Shown piece after piece: positions 12,979 through 24,537 of a stretch of DNA of 64,000 nt (position 1 is the stretch's first letter; each line of letters starts with the position of its first letter). The DNA lies in assembly GCF_000276665.1 (NCBI RefSeq), contig NW_004955402.1, forward strand, positions 67,767-131,766. Direction: 5' to 3'. The translations under genes and the position numbers were made by a program. Origin of the DNA: Chinchilla lanigera (lineage: Eukaryota > Chordata > Mammalia > Rodentia > Chinchillidae). Below the pieces are notes generated by a model that saw only the letters and a program-made list of their open reading frames with translations, searched no databases and was not told the origin of the DNA.

Positions 12979-13086
12979 CATCTTTTTCAGCATTAGCAAC
13001 TTGATCATCAAGAGCATCTTCTGACTTTCTTCTGATTTCTTCTGTGTCCTCTACAGAGCTGTTTCTTTGGGATTCTTGAGAATGTG
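12979..13086 (-). CDS. AK9: AK9 exon 15 (residues 506-541)
   Basis: Encodes AHSQESQRNSSVEDTEEIRR, then KSEDALDDQVANAEKD. It is low-complexity and acidic and aligns loosely with the human linker. The acceptor is CTGCAG|CA and the donor GATG|GTAATA; phase 1 at both ends, so the exon is skippable in frame. 108 nt. Confidence 0.9.
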
Positions 13087-13165
13087 CTGCAGTAAAGGGT
13101 AACACACTTTGTCAGGAGCCTACTTGTATTAGGAAAGCTTCAGTCATCATCAATATTTTTTTTAC

Positions 13166-13279
13166 CTCCTTCATCAATTGAAGAGTGTAATTCTTCTGAG
13201 TCTTTAGGCACATACTCTGGGAACTCTTCAGATGCTTTCTCTTCAAATTGTTTTTGAAGTTCTTTTAAAGTTGTCTCAG
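13166..13279 (-). CDS. AK9: AK9 exon 14 (residues 468-505)
   Basis: Encodes AETTLKELQKQFEEKASEEF, then PEYVPKDSEELHSSIDEG, an acidic, likely disordered or coiled linker. The acceptor is CTTTCAG|CT and the donor GGAG|GTAAAA; phase 1 at both ends. 114 nt. Only 79 nt of intron separate it from exon 15. Confidence 0.93.
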
Positions 13280-14594
13280 CTGAAAGATAATAATTGGCTG
13301 TGTTAACAAAAGGTATTTGGGGATAGGGAGGGAGGTGTGATCCTCTTGTGATCCAGGTATCAGTCAAACATCTCCTGTTTGGAGAAGTGATTCCAATACT
13401 CCAGCATCCTTGCTTTGATCACTGTCCTCTCTGTTACCACGTTATCTTTCTCTATCTGTTCACTAGGCATTTTTTAACCTCCATTCCCTCTTATGAACAT
13501 GAAGTACCCCAAGGATAGAAACTTCAGGTATCTTGTCCACCTCTGCCTCTTAGTGTCCATAGCCATGTCTAACACAAGGTAGGTCCTCAAGCATTTGCTG
13601 AATGAATTAATGAGTTCATTTTATTAACAGTTCAGAAAGCCATCTTAGATTATTTTGGGTCAAAAGTTCTCTACCTTCAGTTTGTAAACTCTCTGTATTT
13701 TTTAATTTTGATTTTCATTTTGAAGGTAATATACTGAAACTGTAACTTCATTCTAGATCATCTGAATAATCATTTGGAAGGCATACAATCTCAGTGCTGG
13801 TCTTTTGTTTTGCTTTTTGTAATCTGTTGAGCACCGTGTTGGATTTTTTTTACCTGTTTGTAGGCTAAGAACAGAGGCAAAATTGCTAGGCAAACAATGT
13901 GCCCTTTACCACAAAAAATTCAGTATTACCATATAGGAAGATGTGATTTCCTTGTTATTTAAACAGTTCCAACTTCCTAGTTTAGGTAAAAAGTTAAAAT
14001 ATTATATTTCCTGATAGCAAAATCTGACAAATAGCACACAAAAATGAGGAGTAATTTAAGCAAATCACACTGTGAATATGATTAGAAAAAACAAACCACT
14101 TTCTGCTTCACTGGAAATAACTGCTTGGAACATATTATGGAAAATGATTCCCTTCAGGAATAACAAAAAGACAAAATATGCAGGAGTAAACTTATTAAGA
14201 AAAGTGAAGGTAATACACAAAGTTACAAAATGTATGGAAAAATACAGCATCAGATTAAAAAAGAAATTTTGTGTGCCTGCATTTAAAAATTTTATAATAA
14301 AGATGAGAATTCTTGCCAAATTATGGCATAATATTAAGAGCATCTGCCCACTCTGACTTGTAAGATGTAACAAAATTTTACAAGCAACCCCACATTCAGT
14401 CCTGTTCCTGGCATATGGTAAGTACTCATTTTATGTAACAAATGAAAGAATCAAGGAAAAATTTAAAACAATGTTTTAAGGGGAAATTTATGTGCCTAGA
14501 TTTAAAGTGTATCATTTTGTATTAAAGGGAATAACAATTAAAAATCAGTCAAAGGGAAAGTTCAGACATTTGTATACCTAAACACTCAAATATT

Positions 14595-14681
14595 TTTTTG
14601 GGGGGGTGGGTACCAGGAATCAAACTGAGGACCTTGCTATTTCCATGCAGGCACTGAGCCACTGAGCTACCTCCCCAGCCC
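14595..14681 (-). mobile_element. ID-like SINE, diverged
   Basis: Reverse orientation, ending ctgagctacctccccagccc; older than the GGTACC copies. Confidence 0.8.
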
Positions 14682-15109
14682 CACACTCACATTTAATATT
14701 AAGATACACTTGGCATTTCAAGTCTCCAGTAAGACAGGGATAATTTAGTAAATATTTTTGTAATTACTTTGGAATTTTGTAATTACATTACAAATTTAGA
14801 TACCTATACAATGCAAAATTTATTACAATGATCACATTTTAAATAGAAAGAAGCATTATTTTAAAATGAGTGATTGGGATCCTTCTGCCTCAGCCTCTCA
14901 GAGAAAAATGTAGTTCAGTACAAAGGCCTTGGATTCAAGTAAAATGAAACAAAATAAAATAAGTGAATTTAATTTTGACTCACAATTGATCATTAAAATA
15001 TGAATAGAAATAAAGGTGAAGACTAAATTCCTAACGGGATATCTCTAGGGAGTAAGGATGCATGCATTCTCCTTCCATTTGCTTTCTCCACTTGAGAGAC
15101 ACAGAGAAG

Positions 15110-15330
15110 GGCACATACACTGACTTGAATCTCAACTCCTTGCTCTCTATCAGCTGTAGGGACTTACATACCCTTCTATGAACCTTAGTTTATTCACCCA
15201 CTAGGAGACTTAAAAGACTTGCCCAGAGCCAGTTATGAGGATTAACTAGAAAAATACATGCAGTTGGCATAGTGCTAGCATGTAGTAAGTAAGTGCTCAT
15301 ATTTAGCTGTTATTGCTTTCATAGTAAGAA
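15110..15330 (+). mobile_element. MIR fragment
   Basis: Ancient tRNA-derived MIR pattern (gacttgaatctcaactcctt, atagtgctagcatgtagtaa). No target duplication is visible. Confidence 0.6.
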
Positions 15331-15709
15331 ACATTTTATTAGGAAAAGAATATTTGGAATTGAGACACTAGGGGTCATATTAGGTAACAATATATTGCCA
15401 TAGCTTCTGGGAACCCCAGACAATGGTAACTGAATCTATGCTAAATAGTACATTAAGGGTGCATATTAATGAGGAAAGATTAAAGAGATTTCAATAAGCT
15501 ACATTCATGAGGTCTAATATCACTAGTGACAACATGCCAACTAGAAATTCAAATTCTACCAAAAACAATCTATGAATTTCAAAAGTAGTCAAGAAATGAG
15601 AATTCTCATTTTTCCTGGGGAAAAAAAAAACCAGAAAAACAAATACTATAAACACTTGGGCCTATTCTAAAAAAATGTAGTCAACATTCGGTGAGATAGA
15701 GAACACTGG

Positions 15710-15860
15710 GACTTTGGAAACAGGCTCCAGCTTCATCTCTGCTGCCACGAGGGTGATTTTCAGAGCCATTCAACTTCCATGGGCATCTGCTCTTTGTCTG
15801 TAAAATTAGAGAACTGTGTTCACTGATCACTAAGGCTTCTTTGATTTTCACCACATTATG
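15710..15860 (+). mobile_element. MIR fragment
   Basis: MIR-like core (gggcatctgctctttgtctg, taaaattagagaactgtgtt). Diverged. Confidence 0.5.
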
Positions 15861-16114
15861 ACTTCTTGGATTTGAAATTAATATTTCCCAAATATGAAGA
15901 CTTAATTATAAGCAGAGGTAACGTATAAACCTAAAACAAATTCCCTAAGATTTGGGCAGATTCTTGTTTTTGCAATTAGCAGTGTACATAAAAGTGAAAA
16001 CAATATGACCAGTAAAGTCATAGACTCAAAAAAGAGTTGTTTGAAAAATCCAAGTTTAGAAGCTTCTTTCCTTAGATATCAATAATGGAATTATTTTGCT
16101 TAGGAATCAATTTC

Positions 16115-16205
16115 TGTATATCCATTCCTTCAACCATTTATTAAGAGACTACAAACTTACAAGGTGCCAAGAGTACAACATAAGCAAAATAAAGTTCTTG
16201 CCCTT
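16115..16205 (+). mobile_element. L2 fragment
   Basis: Short L2-type stretch (ccattccttcaaccatttat, gccaagagtacaacataagc), diverged, 55 bp downstream of AK9 exon 13 in gene orientation. Confidence 0.5.
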
Positions 16206-16263
16206 AAGTAACCAGGTTTAATAGTTTACCAAAACTTGAAACACATTTTAAAAACTGGTTCAC

Positions 16264-16408
16264 CTTGTCTTTTAGCTTGTAGTTCTGTGAAAAGCTTTTC
16301 TTCCACAGCTTTAATAGCTGCTTCAGTGGCCTGAGCTATAGTATTTCTTACTAATGCTTCACGGGCTTCATCAAAACGTGGTTGAACAAGTTTGGCATAG
16401 TCAACTAC
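16264..16408 (-). CDS. AK9: AK9 exon 13 (residues 420-467)
   Basis: Encodes VVDYAKLVQPRFDEAREALV, then RNTIAQATEAAIKAVEEKLF-TELQAKRQ. It follows P-loop 2 and is strongly helical. The acceptor is TTTGCAG|GTA and the donor CAAG|GTGAAC; it ends in phase 1. 145 nt. Confidence 0.95.
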
Positions 16409-16591
16409 CTGCAAAGAATATGTAATAAAATCAACACAAGCAAAATGTTCTGTGAATACAAAACACATCGTTCATCTATTGGTCTGTCTATTCACCTATT
16501 TATCTATATTTCTATATGTCAGATATACTGATACTGCTCGAAGTATTTTTGGAGCTTAGTTCAAAATCCACTAATTTTTTAGTTTTTTCTT

Positions 16592-16702
16592 TTTTTCTTT
16601 CTTTTTTTTTTTTTTTGGTTTTTCTGTGGTACCAGGAACCGAACTCACGACCTTGCGCTTGCCAGGCAGGCACTTTTGCCGCTGAGCTAAATCCCCAGCC
16701 CC
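16592..16702 (-). mobile_element. ID-type SINE with target duplication
   Basis: Reverse orientation, flanked by tagttttttctt on both sides. Belongs to the young tail subfamily. It sits 26 bp from a second, plus-strand ID copy. Confidence 0.9.
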
Positions 16703-16727
16703 TAGTTTTTTCTTCAATAAAAATTCA

Positions 16728-16821
16728 GGGGTCAGGGATGTAGCTCAGCTGCATAAGTGCTTGCCTGGCAAGCCTGAGGTCATGAGTTTGATTCCCGGTA
16801 CCAAAAAAAAAAAAAAAAAAA
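16728..16821 (+). mobile_element. ID-type SINE
   Basis: ggtcagggatgtagctcagc... cccggtacc plus a poly-A of about 20. Opposite orientation to the neighbour at 16,592, forming an inverted pair. Confidence 0.9.
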
Positions 16822-16879
16822 TCAACTATTTTTCATGTAAGAGAATATATACACAAATTATATTTATATTCAAGATGTG

Positions 16880-16937
16880 TTATATATAAAACACATATGA
16901 TATATATATATATAACACATATGATATATATATATAT
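16880..16937. repeat. (AT)n-rich duplicated tract
   Basis: Two copies of acacatatgatatatatata in tandem; probably able to form cruciforms. Confidence 0.9.
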
Positions 16938-16944
16938 CTTCTGG

Positions 16945-18385
16945 TTTAAACCACAAAATTTAAAACTATACAAATTAAAGACTAAAATTACATGTCTATC
17001 ACCATGCACAAAACTAAAATCAAAATGGATCAAAGATCTAAATATTAAAACAAAAATGCTAAATCTACTGGAAAAGAAAGTAGGTAGAAATCTTGAAGAC
17101 ATAGGCAAAGACTTTCTGAACAAAACCCAAACTGCACAGGAAGCATTTCAAAAAATCAACAACTGGGATCTCCTCCTACTGAAAAGTTTTTGCACATCAA
17201 AAGAAATCACTAACAGAGTGAAAAGACAACCCACAGAATGAGCAAAAATTTTAGCTAACTGTCCCTCAAGACAAAGGACTTATATCTAGAACATATAAAG
17301 AATTGAAAAAATCAGACCACAAATTCAAAGACCCAATCCAAAAATGAGCATCTGAGATGAATATGCACTTCTCAGATGAAGACATACAAATGGCAAATAA
17401 ATATATGAAAAAATATCCAACATCATTGGTCATTCATGAGATGAAAATTAAAACAACACTGAGATTTCATCTCATCCCAGTAAGAATAGCTATCATCAAG
17501 AAATCAACCACCAACAAATGCTGGAGGAGTTGTGGGGAAAAAGGAACTCTTCTCCACTGTTGGTGGCAATGTAGACTGGTGCAACCACTTTGGAAATCAA
17601 CGTGGAGATTCCTTCAAAAACTAGGATTACAGGCCCCATTTAACTTAGCTATTCCCCTTCTGGGTATTTTCCCAGAAGATTTAAAAACATCATACCACAG
17701 TGATATATGTGCATTAGTGTTTATAGCAGCACAATTTGTCACAGCAAAATCTTGGAAACAACCCAAATACCCATCAACGAAGGAATGTATAAAAAAAGAT
17801 GTGGCATTTTTGTATAATAGAGTACTAGTCAGCTATAAAGGAGGGTAAACTTGAGACATTTATACGGAAATGGATGCGGTATGGGGGGAAATGAACCCCC
17901 CCACATTATTGGTAGAAACCTATTTCCAACCTATTTCACTTATAAGTGAAATAAATCAGTCTTACATGTGTAAACAATATATTGTCTCCCTAGTGTAAGA
18001 AGCTGAAAGAATAAATAAGACCTAAAATGTACAATAGATATTGTGAAATGAAAGGAAAATGCTCAAAAGAAAAGAGAAACTGCAATGGAGGAAATGAGAA
18101 AGAAGGAAGGGAAAAAGAAAAAAATATATACATATATACATACACACAAGATAGTTAAGATAGTTACACTATCAATTGCTATTAGCTCATTGAAAGGAAA
18201 GGTATATGCCTATATTGCTTGATCAATTTTTCATGCTTATATTTTGTAATATGAGCAACTAATTTGAAAATAACAATTATGCAGTATACTAACCACTGTT
18301 ACTCTCCTACAATCTTGTTTAGAAATTTTATACATTGTTTTTATTATTTTTCTTTTCTTTAAAATAAAAAATAAAAATTAAATCA
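16945..18385 (+). mobile_element. L1 3' half: ORF2 C-terminus plus 3' UTR
   Basis: The open stretch 17,357-17,848 encodes the L1 ORF2p C-terminal region, including a CX3CX7HX4C knuckle ([18 protein letters not shown]) and IPLLGIFPEDLKTSYHSDIC. The 3' UTR ends in an A-rich tail (aaaataaaaaataaaaatt). It carries a 60-nt foreign block at 17,878-17,937. 5'-truncated and non-functional. Confidence 0.88.
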
Positions 18386-18639
18386 ACTTTGTATATAGAC
18401 TTTATATACAAAAAGGTAGTCATTCATATATGCAACTTGATGCCTTTTTACAAATATTTACATATAGCCACACCAAAATCAACATATTGAACTTTTTATT
18501 GCCCTAAAAATTTCCCGTTTTGCTCCTTTGTAGTTAATCCCTTACCTCCTCTTCCTCTTTTTCCAGTTTTTATTTCTGGCCCCTCACAACTACTTCTGTT
18601 TTTTGTCACTATAACCTCTTCTAGAATTTATTTAATTTT

Positions 18640-19405
18640 TTCTACTGATTTTTTTTTTTATAATGATGTTCATCTGGGGGAAACTGGTATGTGCCTATAA
18701 CATATCTTGATCACTTTCAATTTCTTAATGCCCTCTTGCCTTCTTCCCCTTCCCCCAAATCTTGTTCTCCATCTTCAGAAATCTACCTTCTGGTTTTCCA
18801 TCACTTCTCCTTTATTTTATTATTTTATTTATTTAGATTTTACATTTCTCATACAAGAGAAAGCATGTGACATTTGACTTTATGAGTTATTTCACTTAAC
18901 TTGATGTTCTCTAGGTTCATCCATTTTAATGCAAATTACATGAATCCCTTCTTCTTTATGGCTGAATAAATTGTGCTGTGTGTATATACCACATTTTCTT
19001 TATCCATTTATCTGTTGATGGGTATTTAGGCTGTTTTCAGAGTTTAGCTATTGTGAATTGTATCATAAACAAGGGTATGCATGCATCACTATAATAGTAT
19101 GATATCTTTAATTCTTTCAGAAAAATATCCAGGAAAGGTACAATTGGATCAAATATAATTTCCATTTTTAATTTTTTGAGGGATCTCCATACTGATTTCC
19201 ATAGTCATTGGAAATAGGTTGGAAATAGGTTTCTACCAATAATGTGTGGGGGTTCATTTCCCCCCATACCTTTGCCAGCATTTATTTTTGTGTTCTTGAT
19301 GATAGTCTTTCTGACTAGGGTAAGACGGAATCTCAAAGTTGTTTTCATTTGCATTTTCCTAATAGTTAAAGATGTTGAACTTTTTTCCATATACTTATTG
19401 GCCAT
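18640..19405 (-). mobile_element. Older L1 fragment, inverted relative to the neighbouring copy
   Basis: Minus-strand translation shows L1 ORF2p residues (MANKYMEKSSTSLTIRKMQM near 19,205-19,405). It contains the 60-nt block (19,211-19,270) that is repeated inverted at 17,878-17,937. Boundaries are approximate. Confidence 0.75.
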
Positions 19406-20743
19406 TTATGCTTCAGACTGAAATTTTGTGATCATTCTTCAAGTTCTTCTGCAAACTTAAATCAGCAGTAAAACTAATTCAGTAAAATTTTCAGTTCAGT
19501 TTTTGTATTTCTAGTTACAAGATTTCCATTTGGTTCTTGTCTATAGTTTAAATTTATCTCATGATATTCCTGATACATTCTCTCATTAAGATCTCAAACT
19601 ATTTATAAAGCTGCCATTAAAAAAAAGCTGCCATAAAGACTATATCTGCTAACTCCTAAATCTGGTTCATTTCAGGGTCAGTTTCTAGTACCTTCTATTT
19701 TCTTGATATGGTCACATTTTTCTGTTTCTTTGCATGTCTCATAATATTTCATTATTTGTTGGACACTGTAAATGACACACTATTAGAGTCCCACTATTAG
19801 GGACTGTTACTTTCTTTTGAAGAGTGTCAGTGTTGTGTTTTGTTCTAGCGGACAGTTCAATTATTGGTTTATCCCATTTGAACTTCTATTTGATGCCTTG
19901 TTAAATCCAAAATTGTTTGGAAAGCCTAAGTTTTCCCGTTTGACAGGACTCAATCTCCAAACTCATTCCCTGGATCTGAGGATGTTTTAGGTTCCAGTAT
20001 GGAGCATACAGAATATGCCTTAGTTTAGGCAGGGGTCTTTACTCCTAATATTGTGCATTAATGTGAGATCCTGTCTACTAACAAGTCCTCTCTTTTCTGA
20101 CTGCCACAATTCTCCCATGTCCCAGCGCTGCTCAAACCCTGGGGATCTCCGCTTCATTTGCAACGCTGTAGGAGACATCCTCTGGTGAGCTTTGAGAAAC
20201 CTCAGGCAGCACATATGCAGCCCAACCCCTGGACATGCAGGCCTTTGCTCACTTCCACCCTGCCCCAAGAAGCTCCCTCTCCTCTGGTGCTCTGCTTTGT
20301 AACTCCAGTGGCTTCAGAACTCCCACCTCAGCCTCCTTAGCTCAGTGGAAATGCCATTCTCTGCTGGGTATGGACAGTAATCATGGGGCTCAACTCATTA
20401 GCTTCCCTTCTCTGAAGGATCACATAGTGGATCATATCATGGCTGGAATTTAAAGATTATTTTTGAGAGATGATAACAATTAATAGTTCCACCAATAGCT
20501 TTATATAAACTTGCCATTCTTTCATGCCCTCGTTGGCAACAAAAGTCACTTTTTCCATATTTATGGGTAAGTAGTTGTATCTTTTTATTATTTCATGTTT
20601 TCTTATCATCCAATAAGGTTAGAAACTTCTCATAAGACTTTTTCTACTGGCAATTTACGTTCTGTGATTTCCTCTAGCTATTTGTTGCCTTTTTTTCTAA
20701 AGTTGTTTGTCTTTTTCTTTGTCATTTGCAGGTATACTGTGTA

Positions 20744-23105
20744 TAGTGGACCCTGGATTTATGAACTCAATTCATTCATGAGGGCTGGTTATAACCCAAG
20801 TTACTTCTAAATCAAGACTACTTTTCCCATAAGAAATAATGGAAATACCCATAATTCATTCTGAACCACCCAAAACACCCCTTTACTAACCTTTTCATAA
20901 TAAAAGGGTTGTATAATGTGCATAATTTACCAGAAACACCAGTAATTTTCTTAGTGTATTCATCATAAAATTATAAAACGTGCCTAGTTCACCAGAAACA
21001 ACAACTTCATACTGTACTCTCCATTTAAGATGACATCTTTGACTTGCAGGAAGGGAGGGTGAAATGGAAGCTGGTTGTTATTGGGAAGGAGAGTCCTCTT
21101 CCATGAGAACATCAGGAATCTGGCTCTCTGGTGCCCTGTCTCTCCTTGGGAGAATCTGTAGCCCACTAGTACCTGCTTTGGGCTCACTAGGTCTCATCCT
21201 TTTCAGAACTACATATTGATCTAGGGTTTTCTGTTTCTGTGTTTTCTTTAACACTGTTCTGTAGTATGACATGATGTTGTCATTAATCAAGCAAATGCAA
21301 CGATTGGCTTTTTTCTTGTTTTCTCTACAAATATTTGTAGCTCTGTCCATTTTTTCATGACTTCCTTTGTTTCAGAAGAAGAACTTTGCTGCACTGATTG
21401 TTGATACTCCTTTCCCCCCTTCGGAAAGCACCTCATCTGCCATTCTCTATTGCTTAGCCAGAAGTTGCTGAAGTTCCTCTGTAGACAATTCCTTTGAGTG
21501 TTCCTCTAACAGTTCCTCAACATCACCAGTCTACCTGTATGCCTATGGACTCTGAATTAGAGACAATGTCATCAACAAAAGAGTCAATGGAAGGCTCAGG
21601 ATCCTCTACACAGCCTTCAAAGTCTCTCTGCTATGTAATTTTAGGTCACACTTTCTTCCAGGAAGATCTCAGTGTCCTTAGAGAGACACTGGCCCATGAT
21701 TTCTCAATTAAACCCACACAGGAAAAGATGTTATAATGTTCCTTCCAGAACTCTTTAAGGGATAAATATGTATCTGAGACCACCCTGGAGCACTTCAGGA
21801 ACAATTCCTCAGTGCGTAGCTTCTTAAAGTTAGCTATAACCTGCTGGTCCATAGGCTGCAGTAGAGTTCTATTAAGTCAGAAGAACTTGACTGAGAGCCA
21901 TGGGAATTTTTCAGCCAATTCTTCCAAATCTTATGGGTGAGCAGGATCATTGTCCATAATGAGGATAGCCTTGAGTGGTAAACCTTTATCCTCTAGATAT
22001 TTAACAGTAGGACTGAAAGCCTCCCTGATCCACTCAAGAAAAAGAACTCTTATTACACAGGCTTTTGCATTAGATCTCCACATGATCCCTAGCCTATTCT
22101 TCATGCCTTTATATTTGCTGAATACTCTGGGGGGTCTCAGTGATAAACCAAGAGAGGCTTTATCTTGAGGTCCCCACTTGCATTGGAACATAGCAATAAG
22201 GGTAGCCTATCTTTCACGGTCTTATGGTCTGGCATTTTCTTCTCTTCCTAGGTAATATATGTTCTCTTTGGCATTTTCATCACAGTTGAAAATTTGATGA
22301 GAGCAAAACCCATTTCTCTACGTCATCATTTTAAAATGGTATACCCTGCTTAATTTTCAGCAGCCCTTTTGTCAGCACTGGTTGCTTCACTATGCCTAGT
22401 TACACTAGGAACCTCAGTTTTCACTTTAAAATTGTGAAACCATCCCTTACTAGCACAAAATGTTTCACCATTATCACTCATTGATGGATTATTGGTTACA
22501 TGATCTGCATTTATAGCTCCACCTTTTTCATAAATTATAGTCAGATAGACTATACCCTGCCATCTGCCTTTCCTTTATCCACCCTAAAAACAGCCTTTCT
22601 ACCTTATCTAACACTGTTGATTGTGACTTGCTAATTTGGGTAACACCTTTAGCAATACTAGCTTCCTTATACAAATCTTTTCTCTAAGATTGCCAAGATG
22701 ATGGATTTCGACATGCTATACATATTACCAAGATCGGTCACATGAATGCCACTCTCATATTTCTCCACAATTTCCTTCTTCTTTTTGATTGTGATTGTTT
22801 TCTTTATCTTCCCTCCTTCTTTAGCTCCTTTTCCAGTGTTCTGGGGGCCATTTTGATAGCAGTAATTGTTGAGACTATATAAAGCACTAACCAAAATCAT
22901 GTCCATAACCATGAACATCTGGGCTCAGCCTGATGCTTACGTAAGCTCACATATGCTTTTCTGGCGTTGCAAGTCTGTGTACAACCGCACAAGTGGCCAG
23001 CATTGGGGTCACTACTCAAGACTCTGGTCATATGAGAAACCTAAAGTTCTGGTCATAACCAAAGCTGTTTATAGGTGAGGCCAGTTATAACTCAAGGGTT
23101 CACTG
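20744..23105 (-). mobile_element. Tigger/pogo-like DNA transposon, near full length, decayed
   Basis: About 2.36 kb flanked by TA dinucleotides (20,742-20,743 and 23,106-23,107) with inverted ends (TAGTGGACCCTGG / CAGTGAACCCTTG). Minus-strand fragments show a CENP-B-type N-terminal helix-turn-helix (ITIKKKKEIVEKYESGIHVT, in 22,667-22,918) and a DDE-transposase segment ending LKAILIMDNDPAHP (21,931-22,191). The frame is broken by stops and shifts, so the element is a fossil. Confidence 0.88.
21931..22918 (-). pseudogene. Tigger transposase remnant
   Basis: Broken transposase reading frame within the Tigger element. The N-terminal DNA-binding part lies at 22,667-22,918; the catalytic core with the M-D-N-x-P-A-H signature is near 21,931-21,966. 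Further fragments continue to about 21,078 in shifted frames. There is no intact open frame. Confidence 0.8.
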
Positions 23106-23419
23106 TACACAGTGCTAGAAACACTCTTTCAGTTATGCTTGTTTCAAAGACCTTTTCTCAGGCTGCTCTATACTATTTTTAAAAATTGAAGCCTTTTATC
23201 AGGGAGATGTTTTATATTTTGATGAAATATAATTCACCTTTAAAAAGTAGTTTTGGAAATATTCATTGTCCAATCACCACATAACAGATCACCTCAAAGT
23301 CTGGTGGCTTAGAACAATAAACATTTTATTTTTCATAGTTTCTGAAGATCAGAAATAAATTTTCATGACTTTAAATGGAAAATTATAATGCTATAAATAT
23401 ATTTTTCATTTTGGTTTTT

Positions 23420-23735
23420 TGTTTAATTTTAAAGAGAAAAGAACAAAAACAAAAAGACAGAAACAAAACAACACAAAAACAATAAAAACAATACAGAATT
23501 CCAAAAAAGATAGGAAATCAACAATGGTTGTTGTATTACATATTGTTGTTATCTTCAATGTAGTTGCTCAGATTACCAGATATATGCATACAAAAGTGGC
23601 CAAACATTAACTGTCCCTTTCAATAAACCATTAGAAATTAGTACAGTTGTCTTAGCTATCTTGCGTATGTATATATATATCTATATATATATCCTTTTAC
23701 TTCTTTCTTTCTTTTCTCCTTTCCCTCACCTCAGT
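23420..23735 (-). mobile_element. L1 3' end
   Basis: The reverse complement matches other L1 3' UTR copies here (shared aacaatggttgttgtattac-atattg). It is 5'-truncated, with an A-rich tail shown as T-rich on the plus strand near 23,410. Confidence 0.75.
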
Positions 23736-24136
23736 TGTTCTTTCCTTTTGTAATCCTCTAAATATTAACCCAAATTCTATCATGTAATGAAAACATAATA
23801 AAATGTGCAAATACAAGTAGTAAAGTATGACGTTTGGATGTAAAATGGTTAAAAGATCACTATGCGACTGCTAATAATTAATATGATTGGTGATATCCAG
23901 TCCTTTTGCATGTAGTAATATGACTTTTCTTAGGACCAGCAACATTTGAAACTCATTAAATATATGAAGGGAAGCAGGAAAGGATGATGATTTGGCAGTG
24001 ACAATAACAGCAAAGAGAAGGCCTTCCCTGCTCCAAGTCCAGTGGAAAAATCACCCAATTGGCAATGTAAAATTAAGAAAACTGAGAACAAATAAAATCC
24101 TACAAATTATAATCTAGATAGAGAGATGATAGTTAC

Positions 24137-24317
24137 CTTTCCTTTATAATATTCCGCAATCAAATTGCTAAGTGTTGTTTTCCCTGAATATTGAGGTCCA
24201 AATATAAATACTTTGCATGGTGGTGCTGGCATAGGTGGAAGAAGATAGGGACGTGGGTTCAACAAAAATGTTTTTAATGCTTCTTCTGATGAAAGACAGT
24301 ATATTTTACCTAGAAAA
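24137..24317 (-). CDS. AK9: AK9 exon 12 (second Walker A; residues 359-419)
   Basis: Encodes FLGKIYCLSSEEALKTFLLN, then a proline-rich hinge, then VFIFGPQYSGKTTLSNLIAE. The P-loop GPQYSGKTT is at 399-407 (Lys405) and opens kinase module 2. The acceptor chosen by homology is TTTTAAG|T (edge 24,317). A stronger in-frame acceptor TTTTCAG lies 27 nt upstream (edge 24,344) and would add nine residues. The donor is AAG|GTAACT, phase 0. Confidence 0.93.
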
Positions 24318-24397
24318 CTTAAAACATGCCATAATAATAAACAACTGAAAACACGTATAGACAAGTTTTTAAATTGAGCTCTGGAAATCTTACTTAC

Positions 24398-24537
24398 CTC
24401 ACAGAATAATCAGGGGATCCTGCATAAATGTTACCTTCCTTTAAAGCCACAGGACACACCTGTCCCCATCGGCTTCTCTGCCATTTGTATCTCGCTGCAA
24501 TAAGTTTACAAGATGCAAGAGTACGGAACAGTTCCTC
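24398..24537 (-). CDS. AK9: AK9 exon 11 (residues 313-358)
   Basis: Encodes EELFRTLASCKLIAARYKWQ, then RSRWGQVCPVALKEGNIYAG-SPDYSV. The W-G-x-x-C-P-V-x-L-K-x-G-N-x-Y pattern recurs before each kinase module in AK9 (family recall). The acceptor is TTCTCAG|GAG and the donor GAG|GTAAGT; it ends in phase 2. Only 80 nt separate it from exon 12. Confidence 0.95.

Noticed and set aside
17357..17848. 163-codon open frame, possible gene
   Set aside because: Clearly L1 ORF2p C-terminus inside a truncated L1; not a host gene.
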